A stretch of DNA of 64,000 nt, from assembly GCF_003612565.1 (NCBI RefSeq), contig NZ_RAZG01000019.1:1-64000 (forward strand), written 5' to 3'. Positions 6,605 through 16,162 of the stretch are shown in pieces. The notes under the pieces are model-generated. The model searched no databases. It had not been told where the DNA came from and saw only the letters and a program-made list of their open reading frames with translations. Source of the stretch: Roseburia sp. 1XD42-69. Its GTDB lineage: Bacteria; Bacillota; Clostridia; Lachnospirales; Lachnospiraceae. Position 1 is the stretch's first letter; every line of letters begins with the position of its first letter. A program made the translations under genes and the position numbers.

Positions 6605-7723
6605 CTAAGAAAAATCAACTGTCCCTGTCTGTGGATACTCTTCTTTGGCAAAAGATATATTTTCCATGGCATCATTTATAAGAAACGCCTGGAAATCCTC
6701 TACACCACTTATACTGCTTATCAGAGGACGCACATCATTGTACCTCAGTACCCCTTCTTTTTTTGCTTCTTTATATAGCTGCTTTACTGCAAGGGAAAAG
6801 TCATCTTTTATCTGCTCTAAGTCCACAGTCCCGTCAAACAACAGCCCTGTACATTTATAGTTTATGGCTTTTGTTTCTGCAGCCACACAAATTAAAGACG
6901 CACAGGCCGTAGGCAGAAGCCTTCTGCTCCGGTCTTCCGGGGATACGATGTGGTTATATACATTTTCCACCAGGCTTTCATCTGCCGGCTGTCCATCCGT
7001 ATCAATTAAAACCAGTTTCACCGTCCCGGGGCCTTGTGCAGCCGGGACTACAATACATTCCCCTGCTCCTGCATCTTTTGCCCAACGCTCATAATCAATG
7101 TCATTTCCCAGATAAGTATTGCTGTTTTCGTATTCCAGAGCAATCCGGTCGTACAAATCATCATCGGATTCCTCTTCCTTTCCTCCGGCGGTAGGTTCCG
7201 GGTTTGTCACGCTTATAATCCCGTCATTCGCCTCATCCATCATTGTGATTGTTTCTGCTTTCAAAGCAGATTCCGGTCCGCCTTCCACTGCAGTAACCTT
7301 AACCATGGCCATTCCATCTTCACCAATAATACAATCTTCGTCCGTGGTAAAATCAACCGATGGGCTGTCATCTGTAGCCGCCGTACAAAAAACAGTTCCT
7401 TTCAAAATTTCTGTCCCTGGGATTCCTTTTATTTCTAACTTCCCCGTGGCATGTGTTTCCGGATTCCTGTAAAGATTTATCTGTTTTGCATGTAAATCCA
7501 GCCATTCCCCCCAAGAATACTGTGGAAAGGCAATCATCACTGCCCGCACCAGGAAAAATTCTATCAATTCTGCCTTTTCCAGAGCTGCCGGCATGGTAAA
7601 ATCAAAAGGAAAACCTCCCGGCATATCATCAATATCCGTCGGAAGGTCCTCCATCATCCTCTCGTGTATCTCTTCTGCCGTGTTATCCTCTAAAAAATCC
7701 GGCTTTGTAAATTCCGGCTGCAT
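6605..7723 (-). CDS. xkdT: Baseplate J family protein (XkdT-like)
   Basis: 372 residues; recognised by the order 'GEWLDLHAKQINLYRNPETHATGKLEIKGIPGTEILKGT', 'EGGPESALKAETI' and 'GGKEEESDDDLYDRIALEYENS'. Family members (Mu gp47, P2 gpJ) form the wedges of contractile-tail baseplates. The gene lies between DUF2634 and DUF2313 genes exactly as in PBSX-type tails. AAGGAGG precedes the ATG. Confidence 0.93.
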   Translation of the reverse strand: MQPEFTKPDFLEDNTAEEIHERMMEDLPTDIDDMPGGFPFDFTMPAALEKAELIEFFLVRAVMIAFPQYSWGEWLDLHAKQINLYRNPETHATGKLEIKGIPGTEILKGTVFCTAATDDSPSVDFTTDEDCIIGEDGMAMVKVTAVEGGPESALKAETITMMDEANDGIISVTNPEPTAGGKEEESDDDLYDRIALEYENSNTYLGNDIDYERWAKDAGAGECIVVPAAQGPGTVKLVLIDTDGQPADESLVENVYNHIVSPEDRSRRLLPTACASLICVAAETKAINYKCTGLLFDGTVDLEQIKDDFSLAVKQLYKEAKKEGVLRYNDVRPLISSISGVEDFQAFLINDAMENISFAKEEYPQTGTVDFS

Positions 7724-7739
7724 CCCTTTTCCTCCTTGC

Positions 7740-8177
7740 TCAAATAGTCACCTGAAACTTATAGGCATCAATCCCCACTACATCAAAAGTGCAGCTTACT
7801 GTATCCCCATTCCAGGTAAAAACAAAATTATCCACGCTTTCAGTTCGTGGATTAGTCATAAGGGCCTCTGTAATCGTCCTCTGCATCATGGATTCTACGG
7901 TTGCCGGATCGTCATCACAAACAGCGTCCTCAAGCTCCGTACCTATTTCATCCGGGTATGCCAGGCAGGAATACCGTTCTGTCAATGCAATTTTATAGCA
8001 CCAAACCATAAACGCCTCCTGTCCGCTGCACTCCATGACACGGTTTGTACTGTCCCTGACAAAATCCCCCTTTGCCGGGTCCCATTTCATACTCCTTTTG
8101 TATTCCGTATCATATTCTTCCTCGTCCTCGTCGGAAACTTCCGGGACGTCAAACACCGGATACAATTCTTCCGTCAT
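7740..8177 (-). CDS. xkdS: DUF2634 baseplate protein (XkdS-like)
   Basis: 145 residues. It begins with an acidic stretch and has 'CSGQEAFMVWCYKIALTERYSCLAYPDEIGTELED', typical of DUF2634 / gp25-like inner baseplate proteins. It contributes to the baseplate ring that binds the hub. It sits 17 bases after the baseplate J gene in map order, with a strong GGAAGGGGG site. Confidence 0.88.
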   Translation of the reverse strand: MTEELYPVFDVPEVSDEDEEEYDTEYKRSMKWDPAKGDFVRDSTNRVMECSGQEAFMVWCYKIALTERYSCLAYPDEIGTELEDAVCDDDPATVESMMQRTITEALMTNPRTESVDNFVFTWNGDTVSCTFDVVGIDAYKFQVTI

Positions 8178-8193
8178 ACTCTGCCCCCTTCCT

Positions 8194-8466
8194 TTATGAG
8201 CTCCTGACAGTATCCACCACTACAGCCTCACTTTCTATCCATACGATTAATACCCTGTCCCCAGGCAAAAGCCTTCCTGCCGACACATTACTCAATACGA
8301 AATACTCTCCTTTCCGTATGGGTATCGGGTAAGAATCCGACAAAAGACTCATATTCTTTTGGATTTCTCCAAATTCGCATACCGGGTCTGTTGCATTCTC
8401 CATGCGCATCCTTTTTACCATAACATTTGCCAGCTTATTTGTTCCCGGCTTTGACTTTGCCGCCAT
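8194..8466 (-). CDS. xkdR: DUF2577 baseplate protein (XkdR-like)
   Basis: 90 residues, matching the DUF2577 pattern: 'KSKPGTNKLANVMVKRM', 'IRKGEYFVLSNVS' and 'LLPGDRVLIVW'. In PBSX-like phages this small protein sits between the hub protein and DUF2634, as here. Its N-terminus is basic and the rest is beta-rich, compatible with a hub-associated part. GGAAGGAGG lies before the ATG. Confidence 0.85.
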   Translation of the reverse strand: MAAKSKPGTNKLANVMVKRMRMENATDPVCEFGEIQKNMSLLSDSYPIPIRKGEYFVLSNVSAGRLLPGDRVLIVWIESEAVVVDTVRSS

Positions 8467-8484
8467 GCCCTCCCTCCTTCCGAT

Positions 8485-9726
8485 TTATTCAAACGTGCTT
8501 TTGTCCACCCAACCGTTTACCTTGCTTTTTTTATCCTTATGTACCAGGTAATAGGGATGCCCTGCCCCGGAGGATATTTTTTTTATTTTAGCCCTGCCTG
8601 CTTTTGCAGAACTGCCTTTTGCCCCATTTTTAGAAGAAACATAATATTTTCCCCCTTTAAAATCCACGATATCACCTGTGGCATATCCTTTCTGCTTCAC
8701 GGCTTTTTGCTTAGTGACCTTATCTTTTTCCTGGTGTTCCAGGTTCATTGTCATGCTTGCAGTATCCGCATCGTGGCGGATGCCTGTCACATGGTAGTAT
8801 CCGGTGGAAACTTTTGCATTTTTTACATAAACCACGTCCCCTTTACGGATAAAAGGCACATCCGGTGTATTCAAGGTAATGTCCAGCTTCACGCTGCCAT
8901 TTTCGTTTAAAATTTCTTTTGCGGCTGTCTTGGCGTCTTTTAAGGATTCATCCGTTCCCCTGGTATATATCCGTTGGCGTATGCCGTACTTGGTCAGGCC
9001 GTTTACTGTAGCCTGGACTTTGCTTTTCCCTTTGTCGTCCACTTTGCTCATAACCCGGACACGGGTCACAAGGTCAGCTATGCTCTTGCTGTAGTCCACG
9101 CTGGTGATATTATCTTTGTCAAAAACATAAACCGTGCCATTGTTTCCATAAGGAAGGATGCTCACCTTCCCGGCAGATGCACGGATAACGCATTTGGGCT
9201 TCCCTTTTTTCACAGCATCATCCAAAAATTCAAGTATAATATCCGACAAATACTTGCTGGAAAACTTCTTTTTCCCATGCTTCACATTTGGGCCGCTGTA
9301 TTTTCCCAGGGTAACTTTCCAGTCTTTAAATATCTTCTTTATGGCCGCTTTCGTCCCTGTGCCTTTACTAAAATACCTGTTCTCCTGGCTCTTCTGCAGA
9401 TTATACAGCTCATCGTAACAGGTGCATTTAAAAGCATCAGAATCATTTTTAAGCACCGGGTTCCAGACTGTCACATACCCCCTGGCCACCTCCTGTTTCT
9501 TTTTGCCGTAAACGGCTGTCACAACCACTAAGCATCCCGGGGTTATAAGGCTCTGGAGGTATCCCTTTGAAGTTTTATCATTCCGGCAGGAAAACGTAAG
9601 CCTCATGGATATTTCATTTACGCTTTCTTCCCACCCAAGGTCCTCAATATAATCCTTAATGTCATACTGCTTTCCTTTGCTGGTCACAAGGATAACATTG
9701 TACTTTATATTAGATACATCAATCAC
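8485..9726 (-). CDS. xkdQ: Baseplate hub protein, late-control gpD-like (XkdQ-like)
   Basis: 413 residues. The N-terminal two thirds match the XkdQ/YqbQ hub family ('VARGYVTVWNPV', 'CYDELYNLQKSQENRYFSKGTGTKAAIKKI', 'VTRVRVMSKVDDKGKS'). The C-terminus has an SH3-like module ('GDIVDFKGGKYYVSS', ending 'VNGWVDKSTFE'). This is the central hub through which the tail tube ends. The start is GTG with GGAGGTGATACC upstream. Confidence 0.88.
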   Translation of the reverse strand: MIDVSNIKYNVILVTSKGKQYDIKDYIEDLGWEESVNEISMRLTFSCRNDKTSKGYLQSLITPGCLVVVTAVYGKKKQEVARGYVTVWNPVLKNDSDAFKCTCYDELYNLQKSQENRYFSKGTGTKAAIKKIFKDWKVTLGKYSGPNVKHGKKKFSSKYLSDIILEFLDDAVKKGKPKCVIRASAGKVSILPYGNNGTVYVFDKDNITSVDYSKSIADLVTRVRVMSKVDDKGKSKVQATVNGLTKYGIRQRIYTRGTDESLKDAKTAAKEILNENGSVKLDITLNTPDVPFIRKGDVVYVKNAKVSTGYYHVTGIRHDADTASMTMNLEHQEKDKVTKQKAVKQKGYATGDIVDFKGGKYYVSSKNGAKGSSAKAGRAKIKKISSGAGHPYYLVHKDKKSKVNGWVDKSTFE

Positions 9727-9737
9727 GGTATCACCTC

Positions 9738-10433
9738 CTAAGGGATAATGATTTTAGTTCCAGACACCAGACACCGTCCATGATCAGAATCTGTATCAAA
9801 TTTTTTCTTTGCTGCGCCATCCAGCACGTCTTTGTTTCTTTGGTACAGCTCCATCCAGTTATCCCCAAATGCCATTTCTGTTTTAGCAATCCGGTACAGG
9901 GATTCCCTATCCCTCACAATGTGTTCCTTAATAATCACTTTTTTCTTCGTGCTCCGTTTTTTTGCTGTCTTTTTTTTCTTTTTGGACCCGCCGATTTTTA
10001 ATTCTTTTGTAGTATAAATTTTCAGTTCCCTGGCTTCCTCAAAAGAAATATCATATTTGACATTTCCATACGCCCCGTAAGGTGTCACCTTAAAAGACGA
10101 AATCGTAACGTCCATGTTAATCCATGTGCCCGTTACGATAAGGTTTAAAACCGTCCCCTTTTTCATCCAGTTTTCCAGGGTCTTTATGCATTTTTCCGGC
10201 GTCTTCCAATGCTGGGACTTTACTATGGCCTCCCGTCTTTTTGCTTCGCCAAAAAATTCGCCACTCCAGGAAATATCTTTTACATCCGTCCCCTTGGGCA
10301 CTTTTACGGTGCCTTGGGAAATGATGTTAAAACTCTGGTACCTGGCGGAATTTCCAGATTTTATTTCATCCGGAAGGGAAGAAAATACAAATTTGCCTTT
10401 TGATTTCCCATTCGGGAGTAGTTTAATATCCAT
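9738..10433 (-). CDS. xkdP: LysM-domain tail protein (XkdP-like)
   Basis: 231 residues. The first about 140 match the XkdP N-domain ('ISWSGEFFGEAKRREAIVKSQHWKTPEKCI'). A very basic Lys-rich linker follows ('KKKKKTAKKRSTKKK', about 150-166), then a LysM domain ('HIVRDRESLYRIAKTEMAFGDNWMELYQRNKDVL'). LysM binds peptidoglycan; in tail proteins of this type it is thought to guide the baseplate into the wall. It lies between tape measure and hub genes. Confidence 0.9.
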   Translation of the reverse strand: MDIKLLPNGKSKGKFVFSSLPDEIKSGNSARYQSFNIISQGTVKVPKGTDVKDISWSGEFFGEAKRREAIVKSQHWKTPEKCIKTLENWMKKGTVLNLIVTGTWINMDVTISSFKVTPYGAYGNVKYDISFEEARELKIYTTKELKIGGSKKKKKTAKKRSTKKKVIIKEHIVRDRESLYRIAKTEMAFGDNWMELYQRNKDVLDGAAKKKFDTDSDHGRCLVSGTKIIIP

Positions 10434-10440
10434 TTACATC

Positions 10441-13400
10441 TTACGCCTCCTTTAATGGCAGGTTGGAGAAGATTTCTATTAAGTTCTCCGCAATTTCCCC
10501 ACCTAATTCGTCTGCCAGTTCCGCCATATGTTTCCGGATTACCTGCATAATCCCATCGCTGTCCTGCCCTTCTGTTCCCTGGATAACAAATTCCGGCTGC
10601 AGGTTAACATTCACGCTTACTGCCGGGGCAGCATCTCCCCCATTATTGGCCTGGGGTACCGCCTGGTATCCTTCTGCGGCTGTATTCTGGCCACTGGGAG
10701 CGTTTTCTTCCCAGGCATCCATATCTGCCCCCTTTGTATAATTCTGCGTATACAGGCCAGAAGGGCCGCCTACAAATCCTCCTGCGGCATGTTCCCCAAC
10801 TCCAAGGGCTTTCCCTGCCTGCTCGTACAAGTCTAATGCCCTGCCCCTGCGGCTTGGGTTCGTGGGGATGACAAACTCCCCGTATCCCTCTTCTGCCAGC
10901 CAGGATAGCTGTGGCCCGCTGACATATCCCCCTGCGGCATGTGTTCCCACTCCGGCAGCCGCCGCTGCTGTAGAGACAATCGAGGCGGGATTAAAGGGAT
11001 TTAATAAATTATAGTGGGCTGTCACATTTACATTGGCCGTGGCGCTGAACGCCGGAGCAAATGCAGTATTTACCGCCCCCTCAGCTGCCGAACGTATCTC
11101 CCCGCTTTTTGATGTGATGCTGGTGCCAAAGGAATCTGACATTGCAGTTGCATAATTTTCCCCCGCTGTCATAAAAGGTTCCTGCACTTCCGGCCCTGCT
11201 ATGAGTTCCGCCACATTTGGTATGGTGGCCTGTATGGTTTCCGACAGGGAAGGGAGAAGGCTCTGGGGTATGGACTGGGCTGTCATCTGCAGCCTATCCG
11301 TAATGGCTTTTCGGACATCCCCTTCCAGAGACTCCAACCCAAACCACTGTGCTATTTCATCTTGGGACCATGTTTTTGGATCACGATTTAATGTCAATGC
11401 ATTATCCATAGCTGTCTGCAACTTTTCTGCCATTGTCCCTTCAATATCCGGAAGCACTCCTTCCAGACTTGAACCAAAGGCTTCTGCTATAGATTCTAGC
11501 TGGAAAGACTCCACTCGGAGGTTGATTTCCGATAACTGCGCATTGTAATTATCCTCAAGCTGCTGTTTCAGCTTCTCATACTCTGCCGCCTGTGCCCCGT
11601 TAATATCCCGTTCCGGGAACTGTAGATTTAGATTTGCAAGGCTTAATTCCAGCCCTTCATCCAGGTTCGCCGTCATGCTCTGCATATTTGCCTGTAATTC
11701 TTCCTGCAGGCTGGCAAAAGACTCCGCATCCAGTGCTGCGCCGCTGTACCTGATTTTCAGGGAATCCATCTTGGCATCTGCCTGGGCCTGTGACACCTTA
11801 TTTGTGATTTCAGAGATCCTGTTCTGCAATTCCGTGATGGCGGATGCTTCGTCCATTTCATACTCAACGCCGCCAATATGGAATTTTACTTTGTCTGTGG
11901 TAGAAACTACCCCATCCGACAAAACCTCCGCAGAAACCCTCTGTAATTCCGCTCCGGCGCCGTCAAGCTGTGACTGCAGGCCGGCATACAATTCATTCAA
12001 CCGGGTTTTCATGCCCTGACCTCCCTCACTGCCGTCAAACAGCAGATCCAGCGCAACCGTTGACTCATAATGCCTGTTCTCCACATACTCTTTTGCGCTG
12101 GAAACCATGGCGTCCACTTTTTCTTTGTAGCCCGTTATAAAATCATCAGATAACTCCAGACCAAGCCCCATTTTCCAGTCCATCTTTTCCATATCCCCCA
12201 TCTGGGATTTTAAAGAAGAAAAAGATTTTTCAGAATCCTGGGATGCCTGGGCAAATTTTTTCACATTCTCTGCCTGATCCCCCAGAACTAAATCGTCTGC
12301 CAGCTGCTGGATTTCAGCCAGGGACAGGGAGATATCCCCAAAACTGTTCTTTAATTTCTCATTTACTGCCTCCTGGAACATAAGTCCCAGCTCCCCGGCG
12401 CTGACGTTTGCATCCTCCACCGCCTGGTTTAACGCCTCTGTTTCAAATTTCACATCATTTATGGACATTCCGGTTGCCTGGAACACTTTTTCTGCCTTGG
12501 CCGCCGCCTCCTCCGACAGTTTCAAATTTTCCTCATACTCTTCTTTTACTTTGTTTCCTTTGATCCACCCGCCGATTCCTCCGACACCAAAACCAATCAG
12601 TGCGCCGACAGCCGTGCCAAGCCCCGGAATGACACTCCCGATTGCCGCCCCCGCTGCCGCTCCTGCCGCCGCACCGCCTATTTTCCATGCTCCGGATTCC
12701 CCGTATGCCTTGGACTCAGCCGCATCCTCGGATTTAAGGCCTTTATAAATATCTATGCCGCCGCTTATCACAGATGCCGTCCCGGCAATTGCGCCGACAG
12801 CCGCACCGCCTCCGGCAAGTGCCATCCCTGTAGATGTCGTAGCTCCAGAGCCTAAGGCCGTGCCAAATTTCCCAGCCATGCCCATAAGTCCTGAGCCCTT
12901 TGCCATTCCAGTCCCGGCAAGTTCGTCTGCCAGTGAGTAGCTTCCAATTACCTTTGAGAGCAATCCTTCCTGGGCACTGCCTTTGGTCATATCATAAATT
13001 GTTTTTCCAAAATCAAAAGCTCCTTTGCCTGTTTTTAAAATAGGTCCTGCCGCCTTTGCCAGGAATGCAGCCGACATCAGCGAAGAAAGGTCTGCCGACT
13101 TACCCCCCGGAAGGAGTTTCCCAGCATTTTTCGTAACACTTAAAAGCCCTTTTCCAAGACCTCCGCTCACACTTTTCATATCAAACCCCTGGGAAAATCC
13201 CTGTGCAAAGGCTTTCCCTACACTCACCCCCTCGTTTACGCTTTCCGGCACATCAATGCCGAGGAGCATTAAAAGGCCGGCTGAAAGACCAGAACCTATA
13301 GCATTCCCGATCTCGCCGGCTTTGTCCATCACCATCTGTCTGCCATTTCCATTCCACCATTCCGAAAACGGCTCCGCAATAATCTCATCCCAGGCAATCT

Positions 13401-14877
13401 GCACTTTTCCAAAGAAATCCGCATTCTGCCATTCATCCGTGGCGGTAAATTCTCCAATCTTCTTCTGCAGGGCGGCAGCTTTCCTGTCCACGGAATCCAT
13501 AAACCTGTTGATGGCATCTTCCACATCAGGCAGTTTTTCCGTTACCATTTCTGCAAAACTCTGGAAATACGGTGCCAGCCTTCCTCCAAGCGTATTTTTC
13601 ACGCCGTCAGCAGCGCTCTGCAGCAAAGTAAAAGAACCAGCCAGGTTATCCAGCATAGTATCTGCCATATCTTTGGATGCACCGTCCGCATTTTCTACCG
13701 CCGCAGTCAAGTCCTTATAATCTTTCTCCGATGCATTCAATACGGCAAGAAGTCCTTTCTGGGCTTCTGCTCCCGCAATAGTATTTGCAAGAGCTACTTT
13801 CTGCTCATTGGAATAGTCTGCCGTCTTTTCCCTCAATTCTTTCATGACCAGCGACAGATCGTTTGCTTTTCCCTCAGAATTAAAAAACTCTATCCCTAAA
13901 TCTTCTATCGCTTTTCTGGCCCCGTTGGTGTCTGTGGAGAGTCTTGTAAATATAGCGCTCATGGATGTTCCTGCCATGGACGCTTTTAACCCGGCATTAG
14001 CCATAAGCCCTGCCATCAGGGATACATCCTCTATGCGGTACCCTAATGCGCCTGCCATAGTTCCTGCATACTTAAAGGTCTCACCCATCATGGAGACATT
14101 GGTATTCGCACTGGAACTTGCCGCCGCCAGAACATCTGCAAAGTGGCTGGAATCACTGGCCTTAAGACCGAAAGCGGTAAGGGCATCTGTCACAATATCA
14201 GACGTAGTGGCAAGGTCTGTCCCGGACGCTGCGGCAAGGTTCAAAATCCCTTCGATGCCTCCCAGCATGTCGTTTGTCTTCCACCCTGCCATTGCCATAT
14301 AGTTAAACGCTTCTGCCGATTCCTCCGCCGTAAACTTTGTGGTGGCGCCCATTTCCTTTGCTTTATCGGTCAGTCTGGCCAGATCCGAACCAGATGCACC
14401 GCTTACTGCCTGCACCTGTGACATAGCAGCCTCGAAGTCTTTGAACGTATCTATGGTATCTTTTAAACCGATACTGACCCCGAGGACTGCCCCGGCCTGG
14501 AAAACGGGATTACTTAAAAGGTTTAAGATTCCCCGGACAGGGGCAGTCACAAAATCCTTGGCCTGCATGGTAATGCTCCATGCTCTTCCGGTAAATCTTT
14601 TCAGCCCGCTTCCGATGGTAGATAATACCGGGGAAATCCTGTCCCTGGCTTCCAAAAGCAGCTCATACTTCTGATTTGCCCATTTTGACAGTTTTTTCTC
14701 TGTCTTTTCTGCCCGTTCATCAAATTTTGTAACCTTCCTGCCGGCCTTATCCATAGATTCCCCGGCTTTACCCGCCGCCTGTTCCATTTTTGACAATTTC
14801 TTTACCAGGTTGGATAATTCCGGTTCTGTTTCATCTAATGTCTCAATAGGTATTTCAATCCGTATCGTTTCCGCCAC
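10441..14877 (-). CDS. Tail tape measure protein
   Basis: 1478 residues from a GTG at 14877, which has AAGGAGG 8 nt upstream; the in-frame GTG at 14886 overlaps that site. The N-terminal part has the TP901-type tape-measure core ('DFEAAMSQVQAVSGAS', 'EMGATTKFTAEESAEAFNYMAMAGW', 'GLKASMAGTSMSAIFTRL'). Central hydrophobic glycine/alanine segments (about residues 735-790) are followed by long coiled coils. The C-terminus has two 'HAAGGYVSGPQ/HAAGGFVGGPS' repeats common near the tail tip. Length sets the tail length; by the usual 1.5 angstrom per residue rule this suggests a tail of roughly 200 nm. Confidence 0.93.
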   Translation of the reverse strand: MAETIRIEIPIETLDETEPELSNLVKKLSKMEQAAGKAGESMDKAGRKVTKFDERAEKTEKKLSKWANQKYELLLEARDRISPVLSTIGSGLKRFTGRAWSITMQAKDFVTAPVRGILNLLSNPVFQAGAVLGVSIGLKDTIDTFKDFEAAMSQVQAVSGASGSDLARLTDKAKEMGATTKFTAEESAEAFNYMAMAGWKTNDMLGGIEGILNLAAASGTDLATTSDIVTDALTAFGLKASDSSHFADVLAAASSSANTNVSMMGETFKYAGTMAGALGYRIEDVSLMAGLMANAGLKASMAGTSMSAIFTRLSTDTNGARKAIEDLGIEFFNSEGKANDLSLVMKELREKTADYSNEQKVALANTIAGAEAQKGLLAVLNASEKDYKDLTAAVENADGASKDMADTMLDNLAGSFTLLQSAADGVKNTLGGRLAPYFQSFAEMVTEKLPDVEDAINRFMDSVDRKAAALQKKIGEFTATDEWQNADFFGKVQIAWDEIIAEPFSEWWNGNGRQMVMDKAGEIGNAIGSGLSAGLLMLLGIDVPESVNEGVSVGKAFAQGFSQGFDMKSVSGGLGKGLLSVTKNAGKLLPGGKSADLSSLMSAAFLAKAAGPILKTGKGAFDFGKTIYDMTKGSAQEGLLSKVIGSYSLADELAGTGMAKGSGLMGMAGKFGTALGSGATTSTGMALAGGGAAVGAIAGTASVISGGIDIYKGLKSEDAAESKAYGESGAWKIGGAAAGAAAGAAIGSVIPGLGTAVGALIGFGVGGIGGWIKGNKVKEEYEENLKLSEEAAAKAEKVFQATGMSINDVKFETEALNQAVEDANVSAGELGLMFQEAVNEKLKNSFGDISLSLAEIQQLADDLVLGDQAENVKKFAQASQDSEKSFSSLKSQMGDMEKMDWKMGLGLELSDDFITGYKEKVDAMVSSAKEYVENRHYESTVALDLLFDGSEGGQGMKTRLNELYAGLQSQLDGAGAELQRVSAEVLSDGVVSTTDKVKFHIGGVEYEMDEASAITELQNRISEITNKVSQAQADAKMDSLKIRYSGAALDAESFASLQEELQANMQSMTANLDEGLELSLANLNLQFPERDINGAQAAEYEKLKQQLEDNYNAQLSEINLRVESFQLESIAEAFGSSLEGVLPDIEGTMAEKLQTAMDNALTLNRDPKTWSQDEIAQWFGLESLEGDVRKAITDRLQMTAQSIPQSLLPSLSETIQATIPNVAELIAGPEVQEPFMTAGENYATAMSDSFGTSITSKSGEIRSAAEGAVNTAFAPAFSATANVNVTAHYNLLNPFNPASIVSTAAAAAGVGTHAAGGYVSGPQLSWLAEEGYGEFVIPTNPSRRGRALDLYEQAGKALGVGEHAAGGFVGGPSGLYTQNYTKGADMDAWEENAPSGQNTAAEGYQAVPQANNGGDAAPAVSVNVNLQPEFVIQGTEGQDSDGIMQVIRKHMAELADELGGEIAENLIEIFSNLPLKEA

Positions 14878-15040
14878 TGCCCTCACCTCCTTCCGCAGCT
14901 TCCAAAGTGATCATCATGGACTGGAGCATAAATATCTGTACGCCCCTGGGCTTTTGGTAAAATTCATCCGGGGTGATGCCCGTTTTCTGGAAAATATGGT
15001 GTAAAAGACAGGCTTTCCCCCCGGCTAATATCAGTTTTTT
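14855..15040 (-). CDS. -1 frame extension of the tail assembly chaperone (frameshift product)
   Basis: In the -1 frame after the A AAA AAC heptamer at the end of the chaperone gene, reading continues from CTG at 15034 without a stop to TGA at 14855-14857. This adds 59 residues ('...HHIFQKTGITPDEFYQKP...'), and the product overlaps the tape measure start by 23 bases. The fused protein would be 248 residues. Tail chaperone pairs made by -1 frameshifting (lambda gpG/gpGT type) are conserved in long-tailed phages, and position, slippery site and coding quality all fit. Confidence 0.82.
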   Translation of the reverse strand, partial: KKLILAGGKACLLHHIFQKTGITPDEFYQKPRGVQIFMLQSMMITLEAAEGGEGSGGNDTD

Positions 15041-15600
15041 ACTGTTTCCTCCAAATCGTCTTCATAGCCGCTTAACTTGTCGATAGCTTCTAATATCCGG
15101 TCCTTTTCCCCGGCTTTTAAAGTGCATTCAATAACATCCAGGCCGTTCATGATACGATCCTTTTTGGCATTGAGGGCTTTCCATACCTGCTTGTTATCCC
15201 AGAGTTTCTCCCTGTCCTCTTCCACCGTTGCCTGATAGATGATGTGTGACTGGTATTTCACACGTTCTGTTTCATCCGCCATTTTCATGCCCAGCTTTTT
15301 ATTCCGGACATATTTGGTATGCTTTTTCCGGCACTTATCATACTCTTCCGAACTTAAAGGCCGGATGTGGAAGGCAAAATACAGTTTTCCTTCCCGGATA
15401 ATCTCAATCCGCTGGGTCTCATCCTCTGAAAAGTTTGCTGCGGCAATTAATCCCTGGATAAAATCCTCCTCATTAAGCCGCAACTGGTTTTTCGTTTCCT
15501 CTTCGGTGAAATCTCTTTCCTCAATGTTCTCCTGTACTTCTGCCTCTTCGTGGATATCCTTTTTTACGCTTACTCCTGTTTTGTTGCTTAAATTTGCCAT
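15031..15600 (-). CDS. xkdN: Tail assembly chaperone (XkdN-like)
   Basis: 189 residues with an acidic N-terminal part and 'LRLNEEDFIQGLIAAANFSEDETQRIEIIREGKLYFAFHIRPLSSEEYDKCRKKHTKY', as in XkdN/TAC proteins. It lies between the tail tube and tape measure genes. Chaperones of this type coat the tape measure protein before tube assembly and are not in the mature tail. Its 3' end contains the frameshift signal that makes a longer form. AAGGAG precedes the ATG, and a terminator lies between it and the tube gene upstream. Confidence 0.87.
   Translation of the reverse strand: MANLSNKTGVSVKKDIHEEAEVQENIEERDFTEEETKNQLRLNEEDFIQGLIAAANFSEDETQRIEIIREGKLYFAFHIRPLSSEEYDKCRKKHTKYVRNKKLGMKMADETERVKYQSHIIYQATVEEDREKLWDNKQVWKALNAKKDRIMNGLDVIECTLKAGEKDRILEAIDKLSGYEDDLEETVKN
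15034..15040 (-). promoter_or_regulatory. Slippery heptamer A AAA AAC for -1 frameshifting
   Basis: Read on the minus strand as GT[A AAA AAC] TGA in the zero frame: the perfect X XXY YYZ form, in the last sense codons of the chaperone gene and directly before its stop codon. A small share of ribosomes should slip and make the longer product. Confidence 0.82.
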
Positions 15601-15622
15601 AATGCATTCTCCTTTTTTCTAC

Positions 15623-15654
15623 AAAAAAGAGGGCTGCTTTTAAAAACAGTCCTC
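15623..15654 (-). terminator. Terminator between tail tube and chaperone genes
   Basis: On the minus strand GAGGACTG and CAGCCCTC form a stem (one mismatch) followed by six T. Located right after the tube gene, it would cut transcription so that sheath and tube are made in excess over chaperone and tape measure. Confidence 0.75.
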
Positions 15655-15692
15655 TCATGAATGATTTGTTAATAGATTGTGATAGCTGCTTA

Positions 15693-16148
15693 TCAGATAG
15701 TAAGACGGCTCTGCAATGTAGGAACCGAATTACAGTGCAGACTCCAGTTTCTCTTAATTACATCCCCTGTCTGGAAATCCTGGATGGTGATATCGCCAGA
15801 AGGTATACAATCACGATAAACCACTCGTTCCTCAGACCCGTTCCTTCCTAGCAAAGAACCCTGGAAATCCCATACCGGCAGATTTCCTGTGGCCAATCCC
15901 TCCATATATTCCCGGAAAAACAAGTCAGACTCCACTACGATCTGTGACATTGTAATCTTTATACCTATACTTACATTCGTTTCAAGATCTATCACATTTC
16001 CCAGTGGATTATACTTGGCGTTTGTAGACGATGATGTTGCAGTAAATGAATCCGCCGACGCTAAAAGCACCCCATCTTTATTAAAAACAGCTGCATCTTT
16101 TCCTGACCGTGCATATCTGGCATCTGCTGATGATCTCTGATTTCTCAT
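15693..16148 (-). CDS. xkdM: Tail tube protein (XkdM-like)
   Basis: 151 residues. 'DAAVFNKDGVLLASADSFTATSSSTNAKYNPLGN' and 'GIKITMSQIVVESDLFFREYMEG' identify the XkdM tail core family. Hexamers stack to form the inner tube through which DNA passes. It follows the sheath gene by 14 bases, the normal order for contractile tails, and has a strong AAGGAGGGGG site. The intrinsic terminator after it fits a need for high copy number. Confidence 0.88.
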   Translation of the reverse strand: MRNQRSSADARYARSGKDAAVFNKDGVLLASADSFTATSSSTNAKYNPLGNVIDLETNVSIGIKITMSQIVVESDLFFREYMEGLATGNLPVWDFQGSLLGRNGSEERVVYRDCIPSGDITIQDFQTGDVIKRNWSLHCNSVPTLQSRLTI

Positions 16149-16162
16149 ACTCTACCCCCTCC

